The notes beneath the pieces are model-generated. The model had not been told where the DNA came from. It ran no database searches and worked only from the letters and a program-made list of their open reading frames with translations. 64,000 nucleotides of DNA from Planctomycetota bacterium (GTDB lineage: Bacteria > Planctomycetota > UBA1135 > GCA-002686595). This document shows, one piece after another, positions 17,628-25,847 of this stretch; within the stretch, counting starts at the first letter, position 1, and each line of letters opens with the position of its first letter. The position numbers and the translations under genes are program-made. The stretch lies in assembly GCA_016714045.1 (NCBI GenBank), contig JADJNY010000015.1:248001-312000 (forward strand). Direction: 5' to 3'.

Positions 17628-17951
17628 ATGATCACGACCGAAGACGTCTACAAGGAACTGCGCCAGGTCTACGACCCCGAGATCCCGGTCAACATCGTGG
17701 ATCTCGGTCTCGTCTACGACGTGAAGGTCGAAGAGACGGGCGTGTGCAACATCACGATGACCCTGACTTCGCAGGCGTGCCCCGAAGCGCGCACGATCCC
17801 CGAGGTGATGAAGCGTCGCGTGAACGCGATCCCCGGCGTCACGGGGACGCAGATCAGCATCGTGTGGGAACCGGCCTGGGGCCCGCACCGCATCTCGCCC
17901 GAAGGCCGCGCTCAGCTCGGCATCGACGAACCGCCGGAAGACGACGAGTGA
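17628..17951 (+). CDS. MIP18/DUF59-family protein (SufT/PaaD-like)
   Basis: 107 residues. The fold signature 'VYDPEIPVNIVDLGLVYDV' and the 'TSQACPEA' loop with the conserved Cys near residue 51 identify the DUF59 family, whose members help mature Fe-S proteins (SufT in Gram-positives and planctomycetes) or take part in phenylacetate degradation (PaaD). Size and the single-domain form favour SufT. No other suf gene is in the window. The 192-bp gap before it holds no recognised feature. Confidence 0.88.
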   Translation: MITTEDVYKELRQVYDPEIPVNIVDLGLVYDVKVEETGVCNITMTLTSQACPEARTIPEVMKRRVNAIPGVTGTQISIVWEPAWGPHRISPEGRAQLGIDEPPEDDE

Positions 17952-18220
17952 GCCGGCCTGCGCGCGGGTGAGTGATCCTCGCCCGCGTCGAGCTCTGCGC
18001 GGGCCGAGCTCGCCACCTCGACCGTCCGCTTCGCGTGCAAGTCGAACCCGGCGTCGAACGCGCCCGAACGCCGCGCGATCGGGAGTCGGATCCTCTCGCG
18101 CGACCTCGATGGTTCCCGCCTCGTCTGGATCGGATCCCGGCGTCGAGTGAGCGGAGCTCTTCGAGCGCTGTCGGCTGCCGCATGAGCCCGAGGGGGCGCG
18201 AACGCCTGTCATCGCGCGGC

Positions 18221-18298
18221 GTCACGGCGCAGCGTCACGGCGCAGCGTCACGGCGCAGCGTCACGGCGCAGCATCTCGGCGCAGCATCTCGGCGCAGC
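18221..18298. repeat. 13-bp tandem repeat, six copies
   Basis: Unit GTCACGGCGCAGC occurs at 18221, 18234, 18247 and 18260, then as ATCTCGGCGCAGC at 18273 and 18286. It lies in the 400-bp gap 17952-18351; nothing else was recognised there. Thirteen is not a multiple of three, so this array cannot be a simple in-frame coding repeat. Confidence 0.85.
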
Positions 18299-18351
18299 GT
18301 TTCTGCGGGCCGTCCTGGCGCGCCCTCACTGCGGCCCGGCATGGCGCACCC

Positions 18352-18777
18352 TCATCGCGCGCCGTCGTCTCTGGCGGGCCCCGGGGCATCGAGCCCGACG
18401 CCGGAGTCGTGCTCGCACCCGTCCTGGTGGACGTGCGGATCAGGCTCGTCGCACCTCGTCGCGTGCGCGTCGTGCCGGGAATGAAGCGCGTGAGCGTGCG
18501 CCTGTTGATGCCGCGCCTGCGCCGCGAGCGCCTCGGGGTCCTCTGTGCCCGTTGCCGTGCTCGACGGCGCGTCCTTGCGCGGGAAGTTCCTCGAGAAGGC
18601 AGCGGTCTCGCGCAGGACGAGCTGGAGCACCAGCCACGTCACCAGCAGTCCACCACCGACGACACCCACGAGCAGAAGCACGTCGCTCCCAGTGAGCGCA
18701 AAGCAAGTCGAGATGGGTTCGAGCACGGGGAGCCAGAGTCTCACGGGCATCGCGACGGAATCGAGTCCCCCCGCCAC
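18352..18777 (-). CDS. Small membrane protein with His/Cys-rich tail
   Basis: 141 residues from GTG 18777; ATG 18750 is an alternative. A hydrophobic region at about residues 30-56 ('DVLLLVGVVGGGLLVTWLVL') is the only membrane segment. The C-terminal 50 residues are rich in His, Asp and Cys ('HQQAHAHALHSRHDAH', 'HVHQDGCEHD'), suggesting metal binding in a soluble tail. It follows the TPR gene after ten bases on the same strand, so they are probably co-transcribed. Function unknown. Confidence 0.55.
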   Translation of the reverse strand: MAGGLDSVAMPVRLWLPVLEPISTCFALTGSDVLLLVGVVGGGLLVTWLVLQLVLRETAAFSRNFPRKDAPSSTATGTEDPEALAAQARHQQAHAHALHSRHDAHATRCDEPDPHVHQDGCEHDSGVGLDAPGPARDDGAR

Positions 18778-18787
18778 GGGCCCACGC

Positions 18788-19165
18788 TCACTGCACGACC
18801 TTCATCGGCCCCGTGTCCGGCGGCGGCGCGTTCGGGTTCTTCTTGAGCTCCTGCTTCCAGCTCGCCATGCGGGCCTTCGCCTGCGCGGTCTCGGCCTCGG
18901 GGATCATCCCCTTGCGCTGCAGGAAGATGGACTGGCTCGTGTACGCGAACGGGTCCTCGGGATCGAGTTGGATGACGCGCTGGATCGTCGCCAGCGCGCC
19001 ATCGTGATCGCCGGACTTGCTCTGCGCCGTGGCGAGAGCGTGGAGCGCGTCGAGCCAGTCGGGCTTCGCCTCGAGCGCGGCGCGGAAGGCGAGGATCGCT
19101 TCCGCGTGCTCGCCACGGCCGAAGTGGCCGAGGCCGCGCTTGTAATGCTCGACGTGGTTCGACAT
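18788..19165 (-). CDS. TPR-repeat protein
   Basis: 125 residues from ATG 19165, with AAGGAG just upstream (short spacer). Three tetratricopeptide repeats are visible: 'HYKRGLGHFGRGEHAEAILA', 'DALHALATAQSKSGDHDGAL' and 'AYTSQSIFLQRKGMIPEAE'. No signal peptide, so it is cytosolic. Related short TPR proteins are frequent next to pckA-like genes in planctomycetes, but a role is not known. It sits 13 bp after the pckA stop, so the three genes pckA, TPR and the membrane protein may be one operon. Confidence 0.85.
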   Translation of the reverse strand: MSNHVEHYKRGLGHFGRGEHAEAILAFRAALEAKPDWLDALHALATAQSKSGDHDGALATIQRVIQLDPEDPFAYTSQSIFLQRKGMIPEAETAQAKARMASWKQELKKNPNAPPPDTGPMKVVQ

Positions 19166-19178
19166 GCGCTCCTTGGGG

Positions 19179-20837
19179 TCACATCACCGGCTCGATGCCG
19201 AGCGCGGCGAACTTCTTGTCCTCGAAGTTCTTGCGGAACATGTCGCGCAGCTTGATCGCCTGCGCGTCGTAGGCGGCCTTGTCCGTCCACGTGTTGCGCG
19301 GGTTGAGGACCTTGGGGTCCACGCCCGGGCAGGAGGTCGGCACCTTCATGTTGAACACGGGGTGCGTCTCGTACGTCACCTTGCTCTCGTCGAGGTCGCC
19401 GCGCAGCGCCGCGTTGAGCAGGGCACGCGTGTCCTTGATCGAGATGCGCTTGCCGACGCCGTAGGGACCACCGCTCCAGCCCGTGTTGAGCAGGATGCAG
19501 CGCGCGTGGTGCTTCTCCATCTTCTCGCGGAGCAGCTTGGCGTAGACGACCGGCTTGTGGGCCATGAACGGCGCGCCGAAGCACGCGCTGAACGCGGCCT
19601 TGGGCTCCGTGACGCCGACTTCCGTGCCCGCGAGCTTCGCGGTGAAGCCGGAGACGAAGTGGTACATGACCTGCTTGCCGTCGAGCACCGCGATCGGGGG
19701 CAGCACGCCGAACGCGTCCGCCGTGAGGAGGACGATCGTCTGCGGGTGCGGGCCCTGCGCGTTGGGCATCACGTTCGGGTTGGCGCTGAGCGGATAGCTG
19801 AAGCGCGTGTTCTCCGTGATGCTCTTGTCGGTGAGGTCGAACTCGTGGGGCGTGACCTCGGCGAGCTTCTTGCCCTTCGGGGCAGGCACGTTCTCGATGA
19901 TCGTGCCGGGCTTCTCCATCGCGGCCCAGATGACCGGCTCGGCGTCCTTGTTCAGGTCGATGAGCTTCGCGTAGCAGCCGTCCTCGAGGTTGCAGAGGCC
20001 GTTGTCGCTCCAAATCGTCTCGTCGTCGCCGATGAGACGGCGATCGGGATCGGCCGACAGGGTCGTCTTGCCCGTGCCCGAGAGACCGAACAGGATCGCG
20101 GCGTCACCCTTGGCGCCGACGTTGGCCGAGCAGTGCATCGAGAGGCGGCCTTCGAGCGGCAAGAGGAAGTTGCCGACCGTGAAGATCGTCTTCTTGACGA
20201 CGCCGCAGTAGTCGGCGCGGCCGGCTACGAGGCAGATCTTGTTCTTCGCGTCGATGACGATCGCCGCTTCCGCGCGGCAGCCGTCGCGATCGGGCTCGCA
20301 CACGAAAGACGGCGCGTTGATCATCGTCCAGCGACGCGCGTCGACATCCTTCACCCCCTTCAGGTCCTTGGGGAACATGTTGTGCGCGAACATCGCGTGC
20401 GTCGCGTACTCGCCGACGAAGCGGTACGGGATGGCGAAGGCCGCGTCGGCGCCGACGAAGACGTCCTTGACGTAGAGCGTCGCCTTCTTCGCGTTGAGGT
20501 GCTCGATCACGCGCTTCAGCAGACCCTGGTACTTGGCCGGGTCGTAGCGCTGCATGTCGTCCTTCCACCAGATCTGGTCGACGACCTCGGGCCACGCGAC
20601 CGCGTAGGTGTCCTTCACGCGACGGCCGGTGCAGTCGGGGTCGGTGTAGTACATGAGCGGGCCCTTCACGCCGAGCTTCGTGGCGAAGGCCTTCTGCTCG
20701 TTGCTCGGGCCATCCTTCCGCACGCGGCCGCGGTCGTTCGCGATCGCTTCGTGGAAGAGCTCGTCCTTGGAAAGGCCGTACTTGTAGGTGACCGTCTTGA
20801 GGCCGAGCAGCTGCTCGAGGTCTTTCTGGAAGTCCAT
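19179..20837 (-). CDS. pckA: Phosphoenolpyruvate carboxykinase (ATP)
   Basis: Converts oxaloacetate plus ATP to PEP, ADP and CO2, the first gluconeogenic step; cytosolic. 552 residues from ATG 20837, close to the usual 530-550 of ATP-type enzymes. Visible motifs are the kinase-1a P-loop 'GLSGTGKTT', the metal/PEP region 'RLIGDDETIW', and 'NTGWSGGPYGVGKRI', which is typical of the ATP class and differs from the GTP class. An extra in-frame stretch upstream of 20837 does not resemble the family. Clear identification. Confidence 0.95.
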   Translation of the reverse strand: MDFQKDLEQLLGLKTVTYKYGLSKDELFHEAIANDRGRVRKDGPSNEQKAFATKLGVKGPLMYYTDPDCTGRRVKDTYAVAWPEVVDQIWWKDDMQRYDPAKYQGLLKRVIEHLNAKKATLYVKDVFVGADAAFAIPYRFVGEYATHAMFAHNMFPKDLKGVKDVDARRWTMINAPSFVCEPDRDGCRAEAAIVIDAKNKICLVAGRADYCGVVKKTIFTVGNFLLPLEGRLSMHCSANVGAKGDAAILFGLSGTGKTTLSADPDRRLIGDDETIWSDNGLCNLEDGCYAKLIDLNKDAEPVIWAAMEKPGTIIENVPAPKGKKLAEVTPHEFDLTDKSITENTRFSYPLSANPNVMPNAQGPHPQTIVLLTADAFGVLPPIAVLDGKQVMYHFVSGFTAKLAGTEVGVTEPKAAFSACFGAPFMAHKPVVYAKLLREKMEKHHARCILLNTGWSGGPYGVGKRISIKDTRALLNAALRGDLDESKVTYETHPVFNMKVPTSCPGVDPKVLNPRNTWTDKAAYDAQAIKLRDMFRKNFEDKKFAALGIEPVM

Positions 20838-21031
20838 GGTCGTTCTCAGAGTTGCGGTGCGGCCCGCGGCGCTGGAGGCGGATTCGAAACGCTGCGCGCG
20901 GGCAAACGAGCCCGACAGGCTATCCAGGCGCCCCGGAAACGGCAATCCCGCGGACCCGAGGCGCGGGTCCGGCACGCGCGGGCGCAGCGGAGGGCCGGGT
21001 CGCCCCGGCCAAGGTGCGTAGGCGCCGTGCG

Positions 21032-22003
21032 TCAGCGACGAGCGTGCTCGGCGTGCTCGCGGTACCAGGCCACCGTCCGGTCGAGGCCCTGCTCCCACGT
21101 CGTCGAGGGCTCGTAGCCCAGGAGCACTCGCGCGCGTTCGAGCGAGGCGAGGCTGTCGCGTACGTCGCCGCTCCTCGGCGGCTCGAGGATGGGCTCGAGG
21201 TCCTTCCCGAGGATCTCCGCCATCCGGCGGTAGAGCTCGAGGATCGAGACGCGTCGACCGCCCCCGATGTTGATCACGCTCCCGGGCTCGACGTCGCGCT
21301 CCATCGCGCGCAGGTTCGCATCGACGACGTTGTCGACGTACGTGAAGTCACGGGTCTGACTGCCGTCGCCGAAGATCTTCGCGCGGCGACCCTCGAGGAG
21401 CGCCTTCGCGAAGATCGCGATGACCCCCGTGTACGGACTGTCGTCGGCCTGTCGGGGGCCGAAGATGTTGAAGTAGCGCAGAGCGACGGTCCGCACGCCG
21501 TAGACGTGCGCGTACACACGCAAGAGGTGCTCACCGGCGATCTTCCCCGACGCGTACGGTGAGAGCGGCTGAGGCAGCATCGACTCGACCTTCGGCAGCT
21601 CCTCGCTGTTGCCATAAGCAGCCGAGGACGCCGCGAACACGACGCGCGGCACACCCGCCAGCCGCGCCCCTTCGAGCACGTTGAGGGTGCCCGTGACGTT
21701 GATCGAGTAGCTCGTCCGCGGATCTTCCACGCTCCTCGGCACGGAGACTTGCGCTGCCTCGTGAAAGACCCCGGCGATTCCCGTGCACGCACCGCGGCAG
21801 AGCTCCGCGTCCTCGATCGACCCGCGATAGAACTCGAGAGGTGCGTCCGAACCCGGTTCACCCAAGAGGGCGGAAGGGAGGTTCTCGATCCTCCCTGACG
21901 AGAGGTCGTCCAGCACGCGCACGCGATGCCCCCGCGCGAGCAGAGCGTCCACGAGGTGCGAACCGATGAACCCGGCGCCTCCGGTCACGAGGTAGATGGC
22001 CAT
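21032..22003 (-). CDS. NAD-dependent sugar epimerase/dehydratase (UDP-glucose 4-epimerase-like)
   Basis: 323 residues of the extended SDR family. The dinucleotide-binding motif 'TGGAGFIGS' is at residues 7-15, and the catalytic pair is in 'SPYASGKIAGE' (Tyr-x3-Lys). 'AASSAAYGN' holds the catalytic Ser, and 'RYFNIFGPRQ' is the nucleotide-sugar-specific segment. Such enzymes make UDP-galactose, UDP-xylose or related sugars for exopolysaccharide or lipopolysaccharide. Exact specificity cannot be read. Only 51 bp separate its ATG from the first 171-bp repeat unit, whose hairpin is in terminator orientation relative to this gene. Confidence 0.88.
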   Translation of the reverse strand: MAIYLVTGGAGFIGSHLVDALLARGHRVRVLDDLSSGRIENLPSALLGEPGSDAPLEFYRGSIEDAELCRGACTGIAGVFHEAAQVSVPRSVEDPRTSYSINVTGTLNVLEGARLAGVPRVVFAASSAAYGNSEELPKVESMLPQPLSPYASGKIAGEHLLRVYAHVYGVRTVALRYFNIFGPRQADDSPYTGVIAIFAKALLEGRRAKIFGDGSQTRDFTYVDNVVDANLRAMERDVEPGSVINIGGGRRVSILELYRRMAEILGKDLEPILEPPRSGDVRDSLASLERARVLLGYEPSTTWEQGLDRTVAWYREHAEHARR

Positions 22004-22054
22004 GCGGGCACTCTACCCTCGGACGATCGGCGACCCCATCGCCATGGGATCCAT

Positions 22055-22668
22055 GAAAACACCGAACCCGCTGGCGAGCGTCAGCGGGTTCGGCGGCATC
22101 GAGAAGAGTTCTTGGATCCCCAGCGCAGCGTTCCGGCTGCGCGACCTCCAGCCGCGCGCGAGCCTGCACCGAACGCGCTCCCTCTCGCGCGGTCCTCCGC
22201 GGCGTCGCGCGCGGCAGCCCGGGCCGAAAACACCGAACCCGCTGGCGAGCGTCAGCGGGTTCGGCGGCATCGAGAAGAGTTCTTGGTTCCCCAGCGCAGC
22301 GTTCCAGCTGCGCGACCCCCAGCCGCACGCGAGCGTGCACCGAACGCGCTCCTTCCCGCGCGCTCCTCCGCGGCGCCGAGCGCGGCGACCCGGGCCGAAA
22401 ACACCGAACCCGCTGGCGAGCGTCAGCGGGTTCGGCGGCATCGAGAAGAGTTCTTGGATCCCCAGCGCAGCGTTCCAGCTGCGCGACCTCCAGCCGCACG
22501 CGAGCGTGCACCGAACGCGCTCCTTCTCGCGCGGTCCTCCGCGGCGTCGCGCGCGGCAGCCCGGGCCGAAAACACCGAACCCGCTGGCGAGCGTCAGCGG
22601 GTTCGGCGGCATCGAGAAGAGTTCTTGGATCCCCAGCGCAGCGTTCCAGCTGCGCGACCTCCAGCCGC
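22055..22668 (-). repeat. 171-bp tandem array with paired hairpins (three full copies plus a 101-bp copy)
   Basis: Copies start at 22055, 22226, 22397 and 22568, exactly 171 bp apart; the fourth ends near 22668. Each has a perfect 12-bp hairpin (first copy 22062-22073 with 22082-22093, eight-base loop) and a second stem from CGCAGC/GCTGCG. On the minus strand each unit runs second stem, CTGGGG, AACTCTTCTCGA, first stem, TGTTTTC, so the first stem has the form of an intrinsic terminator. Both strands happen to be open in one frame, but neither product resembles a protein. The array is upstream of the epimerase gene. Candidate tandem small RNAs or leader terminators. Confidence 0.8.
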
Positions 22669-22765
22669 GTTGTCCTGAGGTTCGAACGAGGAGTTTCTCC
22701 TTCGAGAGCAGCCTCGTGGGGGGGGCACGCTTTTCCTACGCGCGGATCCACCCGCAGGCGAAGAC

Positions 22766-22852
22766 CTGGAAAAGCCGTCAGCCCGCCGAGTACGACCCGG
22801 CGGGCTGACGGTTTCGAGAAGAGTTTGTCCCCAGCGCAGTTCAATGACTGCG
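22766..22852 (-). other. Diverged fifth unit of the hairpin element, structure kept with different sequence
   Basis: A 14-bp stem (22775-22788 with 22798-22811) takes the place of the 12-bp stem, again with four T on the minus strand. TCGAGAAGAGTT follows on the plus strand, then CCCCAGCGCAG and a second stem (22835-22840 with 22847-22852, loop TCAATG). Compared with the 171-bp copies, the linker is conserved while both stems differ in sequence but still pair. The rest of the gap, to 23227, holds no recognised feature. Confidence 0.6.
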
Positions 22853-23227
22853 GCACGGTGAGCCGCGGCTTGCGCCAAGACCGAACGACTGGAACCTGGT
22901 TTCTCGACCGAATTCCGCCGACCGGGCGCCACCACCCTCTGCGACCCGGGGGTGCGCACTGGGCCCCAGAGTCCAACCTCCATCCGCCGTCTCCGAACCC
23001 GCCGACGGGAGACTCACCGACCGCTTTCTGCCCCGGCAAGCGTGTGCGACAACCCGTTGAGGGGCCTCCCCTGCTCGAAGGCTGGGATCGAGGCGTGCTC
23101 CTCTCTTCGGATTCCACCGGCCTCGCCGGAGGTGCAAACGACCAACGCAGGGTGGATCCGCCCCCCGGAACGAGCCGGGGCCGCGCAGAGTCACCCCTGG
23201 ACGGCCCCGCGCGTTCCAAGTGCCCGA

Positions 23228-23854
23228 TCAGCCGCACAGCCCCGTCTTCTGGGTCTTCCGGATGTCGCCCTTCTCTGCCCAGATGATCTCGCCGGTCTCG
23301 ATGTTCACGCAGTTGAGCACGAACTGGTAGTAGACGTCCTCCGTCTTCGTGCCGGCGGACTCGAGGGAGCGGCCCTTCTTCTTTTCGATCGACGAGAGCG
23401 TCCCGTAGAGCACGACGTCCGCGCCGAGTTGCTTCCCGAACTTCTTCGCCATCTCCGGGTTGACGCGCCCCGACTCGTTCTGGAAGCGCACCTGATCGCC
23501 GATCTCGTTCTGTCCCTTCGAATCGGCGACGAAGCGGAAGCGGCCGCTCCGCAGGAGCTCGGTGCGGATCGAGTCGGTGACCGCCTCGAGGTTGATGTGC
23601 TCGCTCGTGTCGTTCCGCACGCCGCCCATGTAGGCGATGATGCGCTTGTCGTCACCCTTGCCCGCGGTGTTGAGGTAGGCGAGCTGCGGAGCCTCGAGGA
23701 GCGACTTGACCATCTTCTCGGAGAAGGTCTGCAGGTCGGTGGAGCCCCAATCGATGTTGACGGTCTCCACCCCTTTCGGGTCACCGTAACGAGTCGAGCT
23801 GCAGCCCGCGAACAGCAGGGGAACGAGGAACGAGGCGGCGATGAAGTGCTTCAT
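23228..23854 (-). CDS. lpoB: LpoB-like penicillin-binding-protein activator lipoprotein
   Basis: 208 residues. 'MKHFIAASFLVPLLFAGC' is a lipoprotein signal peptide. The domain begins near 'DWGSTDLQTFSEKMVKSLLE' and shows the LpoB pattern: 'GVRNDTSEHINLEAVTDSIR', 'SGRFRFVA' and 'ADVVLYGTLSSIEKKKG', then 'YQFVLNCVNIETGEIIWAEK'. In enterobacteria LpoB is an outer-membrane lipoprotein that activates PBP1b. The two upstream genes are YcfL-like and COG3014-like lipoproteins, a grouping seen in proteobacteria. Whether a bifunctional PBP partner exists in this organism cannot be told here. Confidence 0.82.
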   Translation of the reverse strand: MKHFIAASFLVPLLFAGCSSTRYGDPKGVETVNIDWGSTDLQTFSEKMVKSLLEAPQLAYLNTAGKGDDKRIIAYMGGVRNDTSEHINLEAVTDSIRTELLRSGRFRFVADSKGQNEIGDQVRFQNESGRVNPEMAKKFGKQLGADVVLYGTLSSIEKKKGRSLESAGTKTEDVYYQFVLNCVNIETGEIIWAEKGDIRKTQKTGLCG

Positions 23855-23899
23855 GGTTCGATTCTCCAGGGTCTGTGTCGTGACGCGATCCGACCGCCC

Positions 23900-24319
23900 T
23901 CAACGGACGGCCTCCGATCGCTGAATCCGAAGACGGAACGAGCGTGCGTCCGCCATGGGGGCCTCCACGCGAACGACGCGCGGAGTGCCGTGAACGAGGT
24001 GCACGGGGATCCACTCCTCCGGCAGGGACCGGGTCGACTGGTCACGCGCGTCGTACCAGTCGAGGTGGATCCAGACATCCCGAGCCGGGCCGCTCTCGAG
24101 GCGCAGCGCGAACACGGCGCTTCGACGTTCTCCATGCTTTTCGAAGCGCGGATCGAGGAGGCTGATCGCGCGTTCGAGCGCCGAATCGGACTCGAGGTGA
24201 TGATCCACCCGCACCGGAGAACTCTCGAGGCCGCTCACACGGGTCGAACGACAGCCGGCCAGAAGCCCTGCGGAGACGACGAGGAGACTCAGCAAACGAA
24301 GCTCGTTGCGCATGTTCAC
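23900..24319 (-). CDS. YcfL-like (DUF1425) lipoprotein
   Basis: 139 residues from GTG 24319, which overlaps the preceding TGA as GTGA and has AGGAG seven bases upstream; ATG 24313 is two codons further in. 'LLSLLVVSAGLLAGC' is the lipoprotein signal. The mature part, about 115 residues, has the DUF1425 beta-sandwich pattern: 'FALRLESGPARDVWIHLDWY' and 'WIPVHLVHGTPRVVRVEAP'. In E. coli ycfL sits next to lpoB. Function unknown; translationally coupled to the COG3014-like gene. Confidence 0.75.
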   Translation of the reverse strand: MNMRNELRLLSLLVVSAGLLAGCRSTRVSGLESSPVRVDHHLESDSALERAISLLDPRFEKHGERRSAVFALRLESGPARDVWIHLDWYDARDQSTRSLPEEWIPVHLVHGTPRVVRVEAPMADARSFRLRIQRSEAVR

Positions 24320-25650
24320 GGCAGGGCTCCTGGAGCGGGCGCCTCCGTCGGCGAGGCCGCCACCGGGACCCGTTTGCCACCGACGGTGTGGGCGTAGACG
24401 CGAGTGTTGAGCGTGCGAGCGATCACGAACACCGTCTCGCCGCGGTCCAGCTCGAACGTGCCGAGTTCGACGGACTCCCCACCGCGCGCGGAGAGTCGCA
24501 TGGAGTGGCTGCCGGCAGGAACGAAGACGCGCGCGGCTTGCCACGTGTCGGGGAGGGTCGTCCAGCTGCGCAGGTCCGCCCGCTCCGTGAGGATGGAGAA
24601 AACGTCGCCCGCGATGCGACCGAGGAGGCCCGCCTCGCTCTCGAGCTTCTGCGTGAGCTCGCGCTTCAGCACCGCGCGAACCGCGGACTTGGCCGAAAGC
24701 ATGAGCAGCCGGTCCTCGAGGTTTTCCTTGGCGACCACGCCGACGTCCTCGACGACAATCGTGCGCACGGGCGTGTCCCCGCCCTCGACGGACAGCTCGA
24801 GGTCCCCCACCAGCGTAGGCCGTCGCTCGAACGTCGGCACGGACCAGGAGAGCACGCCGTCCGGCGTCGGGATCAAGAGCGAGTGTTCGCGCTTGAACGG
24901 CCCCATGCCGATGCCGCCGATCACCACGATCGAGGCGGCGCCCTCGGGCAGCGGCTGGTGCGCGCCGAACTGACGCTCGAGCTCCTCGACCTCGTCATCG
25001 CGCCCCAACACCCGTCCGAGGCGCACGAGCGCGGAGCCGGCCAGCGCGAGCCCGACGCCCTTCGAGCGCATGCGCGCGTAGTCGATGAAGGCCTCGTCGG
25101 GCTTGCCGTCGAGCTCGTAGAAGAGCGCGGAGAGGAAGTGCCCGAGCCCGCCCGCCATGTACTCCTTCTTGTAGAGCTCTTCCTCGCTCTCGAGCAGCTG
25201 GTTGGCGCGCCGCGATTCGACGCGCGCGCCCTCGAGATCGCCCTTGCCCAGGCGCGCGATCGCCGCGGTCGCGTGGAGCAGCGCGCGCTCGTACCCCTCG
25301 CCCACGTAGCGCTTCACGCCCTCGTTCAAGGTCCACGACAGGAGCCAGTCCTCGAGGTTGCCCGCGGACAGGAGCGCTTCGCGCTCCGCGTCCTGCGTGA
25401 CGGCCATGGCTCGATCCAGCTCCCGCACCGAGTCGTCGAAGCGGCCGGCGACCAGCGCCACGGTTCCCGCCTCGGCACCCGACAGGAACTCCGAGCCCGT
25501 CTCCTTGGACTCGCGGAACGTGGAGTAGGCGCGATCGAACTGTCCTCTCTCGAAGTCGGCGAGGGCCTCCCGAGTGCGCTCCGTGTAGCTCGCACAGCCC
25601 GCGCTCCACGCGACCACGTAGAGCACGACCAGGAGGCGCCACGTCGACAC
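24316..25650 (-). CDS. COG3014-like TPR lipoprotein
   Basis: 444 residues from GTG 25650, preferred because GAGG lies seven bases upstream and it gives a compact lipoprotein signal ('WRLLVVLYVVAWSAGC'); ATG 25692 is an alternative that lengthens the n-region. After the Cys come TPR-like helices ('LADFERGQFDRAYSTFRES', 'EAGTVALVAGRFDDSVREL') and a long alpha domain, then a beta-rich region with 'SIVVIGGIGMGPFKREHSL' and C-terminal 'ELDRGETVFVIARTLNTR'. This resembles the COG3014 family, whose genes tend to neighbour LpoB- and YcfL-like genes. Probably an outer-membrane assembly factor, but the role is not established. Confidence 0.72.
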   Translation of the reverse strand: MSTWRLLVVLYVVAWSAGCASYTERTREALADFERGQFDRAYSTFRESKETGSEFLSGAEAGTVALVAGRFDDSVRELDRAMAVTQDAEREALLSAGNLEDWLLSWTLNEGVKRYVGEGYERALLHATAAIARLGKGDLEGARVESRRANQLLESEEELYKKEYMAGGLGHFLSALFYELDGKPDEAFIDYARMRSKGVGLALAGSALVRLGRVLGRDDEVEELERQFGAHQPLPEGAASIVVIGGIGMGPFKREHSLLIPTPDGVLSWSVPTFERRPTLVGDLELSVEGGDTPVRTIVVEDVGVVAKENLEDRLLMLSAKSAVRAVLKRELTQKLESEAGLLGRIAGDVFSILTERADLRSWTTLPDTWQAARVFVPAGSHSMRLSARGGESVELGTFELDRGETVFVIARTLNTRVYAHTVGGKRVPVAASPTEAPAPGALP

Positions 25651-25847
25651 GACGGCGCCTCGGCGCAGCGAAAACCGGTGGAGAAGCGTCATGGGGACGA
25701 TGCGGGAGGCCATGCTCCAGCGCGTACGACGCGCTTGCAAGCGTGGGAGGGCGCACGCGTTCGCAAGACTTGGGCCGCCCGTATCGGGCTGGTTGGGCCG
25801 GAGCCGGTCCGTACACTGTGCGCCCGCCCAACCGCGGCGGGCCCATC

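Noticed and set aside
22055..22668. The 171-bp repeats as a CRISPR array or as a coding repeat
   Set aside because: Units are contiguous with no unique spacers and no cas genes nearby. Both strands are open, but the products are unlike proteins and the structural features are better explained as RNA.
22675..22700. T-loop-like GGTTCGAACG suggesting a tRNA
   Set aside because: No matching acceptor, D or anticodon stems around it.
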